Source: UBA4717 sp045577925 (lineage in GTDB: Bacteria > Bacillota > Clostridia > Oscillospirales > CAG-272). Taken from it: a DNA stretch of 22,831 nucleotides. The stretch spans positions 1 through 22,831 of the forward strand of contig JAZNJH010000023.1 of NCBI GenBank assembly GCA_045577925.1. The letters run 5' to 3'. How positions within the stretch are numbered: the stretch's first letter is position 1; every line of letters starts with the position of its first letter. This document shows, in pieces, positions 21,917 to 22,831 of the stretch. The translations under genes were made by a program, and so were the position numbers. The notes under the pieces are model-generated. The model was not told the DNA's origin. It was given only the letters and a program-made list of their open reading frames with translations, and did no database searches.

Positions 21917-22690
21917 ATGGGTCAGAAGGTTAATCCGCACGGTTTACGTGTCGGCGTAATTAAAAACTGGGATTCAAGATGGTTCGCCAAGGACGAAGTA
22001 TTCGGCGACACTCTTGTAGCAGACTATAAGCTCAGAAAGTATCTGAAGGAAAAGCTTCAGAAGGCCGGCGTTCCGAAGATAGAAATCGAACGCGACAACG
22101 AAAAGGTAAAAGTATTCATCCATTGCGCAAAGCCCGGTATCATCATCGGTAAGGGCGGCGCAGAAATAGAAAAGCTCAGACTCGAGCTTGAAGCCCTTGA
22201 AGGCAAGCCTGTTTCTGTAAACGTTGTTGAAGTCAGAGTTCCCGACCTCAACGCACAGCTCGTTGCAGAGAACATTGCAAGCCAGCTCGAAGGACGTGTA
22301 TCCTTCCGTCGTGCTATGAAGCAGTGCATCGGAAGAACAATGCGCCTTGGTGCTAAGGGTATAAAGATCAATGTAAGCGGCCGTCTCGGCGGTGCTGAAA
22401 TTGCAAGAAGCGAGCATTACCACGAAGGTACAATTCCGCTTCAGACAATTAGAGCAGACATTGACTATGGCTTCTATGAAGCAAACACAACTTACGGTAA
22501 GATTGGTATAAAGGTATGGATATACAAGGGCGAGGTTCTCGCTGAAGGTAACAGACCTGCAGACCAGAGAAGACCGAGAAACTTCGGTGATAGACCCGAC
22601 AGAAGAAACGGTGACCGCAGAAACGACAGACGCGGCGGCGACAGACGTCAGGGCGATCGCAGAAACGATTTCCGCAGAAAGGAGCAGTAA
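21917..22690 (+). CDS. rpsC: 30S ribosomal protein S3 with Arg/Asp-rich tail
   Basis: A 257-residue protein at the mRNA entry tunnel. The start MGQKVNPHGLRVGVIKNWDS, the KH motif with GIIIGKGGAEI (74-84) and the C-terminal domain ending near WIYKGE (201-206) are standard. The tail (about 212-257) is an unusual extension made of repeated DRR/NDRR units, with 17 Arg in 46 residues and several Asp, likely disordered and able to bind RNA. S3 in most bacteria ends about 20-40 residues earlier. The ribosome site of rplP lies inside the last codons, so translation is probably coupled. Confidence 0.97.
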   Translation: MGQKVNPHGLRVGVIKNWDSRWFAKDEVFGDTLVADYKLRKYLKEKLQKAGVPKIEIERDNEKVKVFIHCAKPGIIIGKGGAEIEKLRLELEALEGKPVSVNVVEVRVPDLNAQLVAENIASQLEGRVSFRRAMKQCIGRTMRLGAKGIKINVSGRLGGAEIARSEHYHEGTIPLQTIRADIDYGFYEANTTYGKIGIKVWIYKGEVLAEGNRPADQRRPRNFGDRPDRRNGDRRNDRRGGDRRQGDRRNDFRRKEQ

Positions 22691-22694
22691 AACC

Positions 22695-22831
22695 ATGTTA
22701 ATGCCTAAGAGAGTTAAGTACAGACGCGTACAGCGCGGAAGACTTAAAGGAAAAGCAAGCCGCGGTAACAAGATTACCAACGGTTCATACGGTCTTGTTG
22801 CTCTTGAACCTGCATGGATCACGAGCAACCA
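22695..22831 (+). CDS. rplP: 50S ribosomal protein L16, partial
   Basis: Only the first 45 residues are in the window; the gene runs off the right end. MLMPKRVKYRRVQRGRLKGK and GLVALEPAWITSN are diagnostic of L16, which organises the A-site and central protuberance. AAAGGAG inside the end of rpsC is its ribosome site, with only 4 nt between the rpsC stop and this ATG. It belongs to the S10 operon. Confidence 0.96.
   Translation, partial: MLMPKRVKYRRVQRGRLKGKASRGNKITNGSYGLVALEPAWITSN

Noticed and set aside
21974..22828. Long minus-strand frame opposite rpsC and rplP
   Set aside because: It is the shadow of the strongly biased codon use in rpsC. No ribosome site or family resemblance is seen.

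Overview
The window looks like a chromosomal segment of an anaerobic low-to-moderate GC Firmicute, probably class Clostridia (an Oscillospiraceae/Ruminococcus-like relative is my guess). The evidence is the canonical Firmicute atp order, strong AGGAGG-type ribosome binding sites, an ECF-type S component, a Na+-type ATP synthase c subunit very like that of Ilyobacter/anaerobic clostridia, and the S10 ribosomal protein operon order. Taxonomy is inferred from gene content only.

Left part (about 1-4820): a three-gene minus-strand operon encodes a GH39-like glycosidase, a neutral-ceramidase-like hydrolase and a glycerophosphodiester phosphodiesterase-like protein. A divergent LysR-type regulator lies upstream of it. 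All three enzymes lack signal peptides, and the layout suggests an inducible intracellular pathway for a glycosylated lipid or amide. An imperfect direct repeat of a terminator and its adjoining stop codon borders this module on both sides.

Middle part (4822-11779, minus strand): a complete F-type ATP synthase operon, atpZ-atpI-atpB-atpE-atpF-atpH-atpA-atpG-atpD-atpC. The c subunit carries the Na+-binding residue set. Two oddities stand out: atpD has an in-frame TAA replacing a conserved Glu codon, with the rest of the gene intact, and atpC encodes only the beta-sandwich domain.

Region 11780-17767: a mix of single genes. They are an ECF S component (+), an orphan solute-binding lipoprotein (-), dxs with a Crp/Fnr-type regulator in one operon (-), mscL with a C-terminal zinc-ribbon (+), and an unrecognised polytopic membrane protein (-). 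Most units have clear sigma-A type promoters and strong hairpin terminators.

Right part (17991-22831, plus strand): the S10 operon rpsJ-rplC-rplD-rplW-rplB-rpsS-rplV-rpsC-rplP (rplP cut by the window end). It is driven by an extended -10 promoter. It has a ~300-nt structured leader with a terminator-like hairpin, and a second structured 144-nt element between rpsJ and rplC. These two elements are the best candidates for undescribed regulatory RNAs here. No tRNA, rRNA, CRISPR array, insertion sequence or phage gene was seen.
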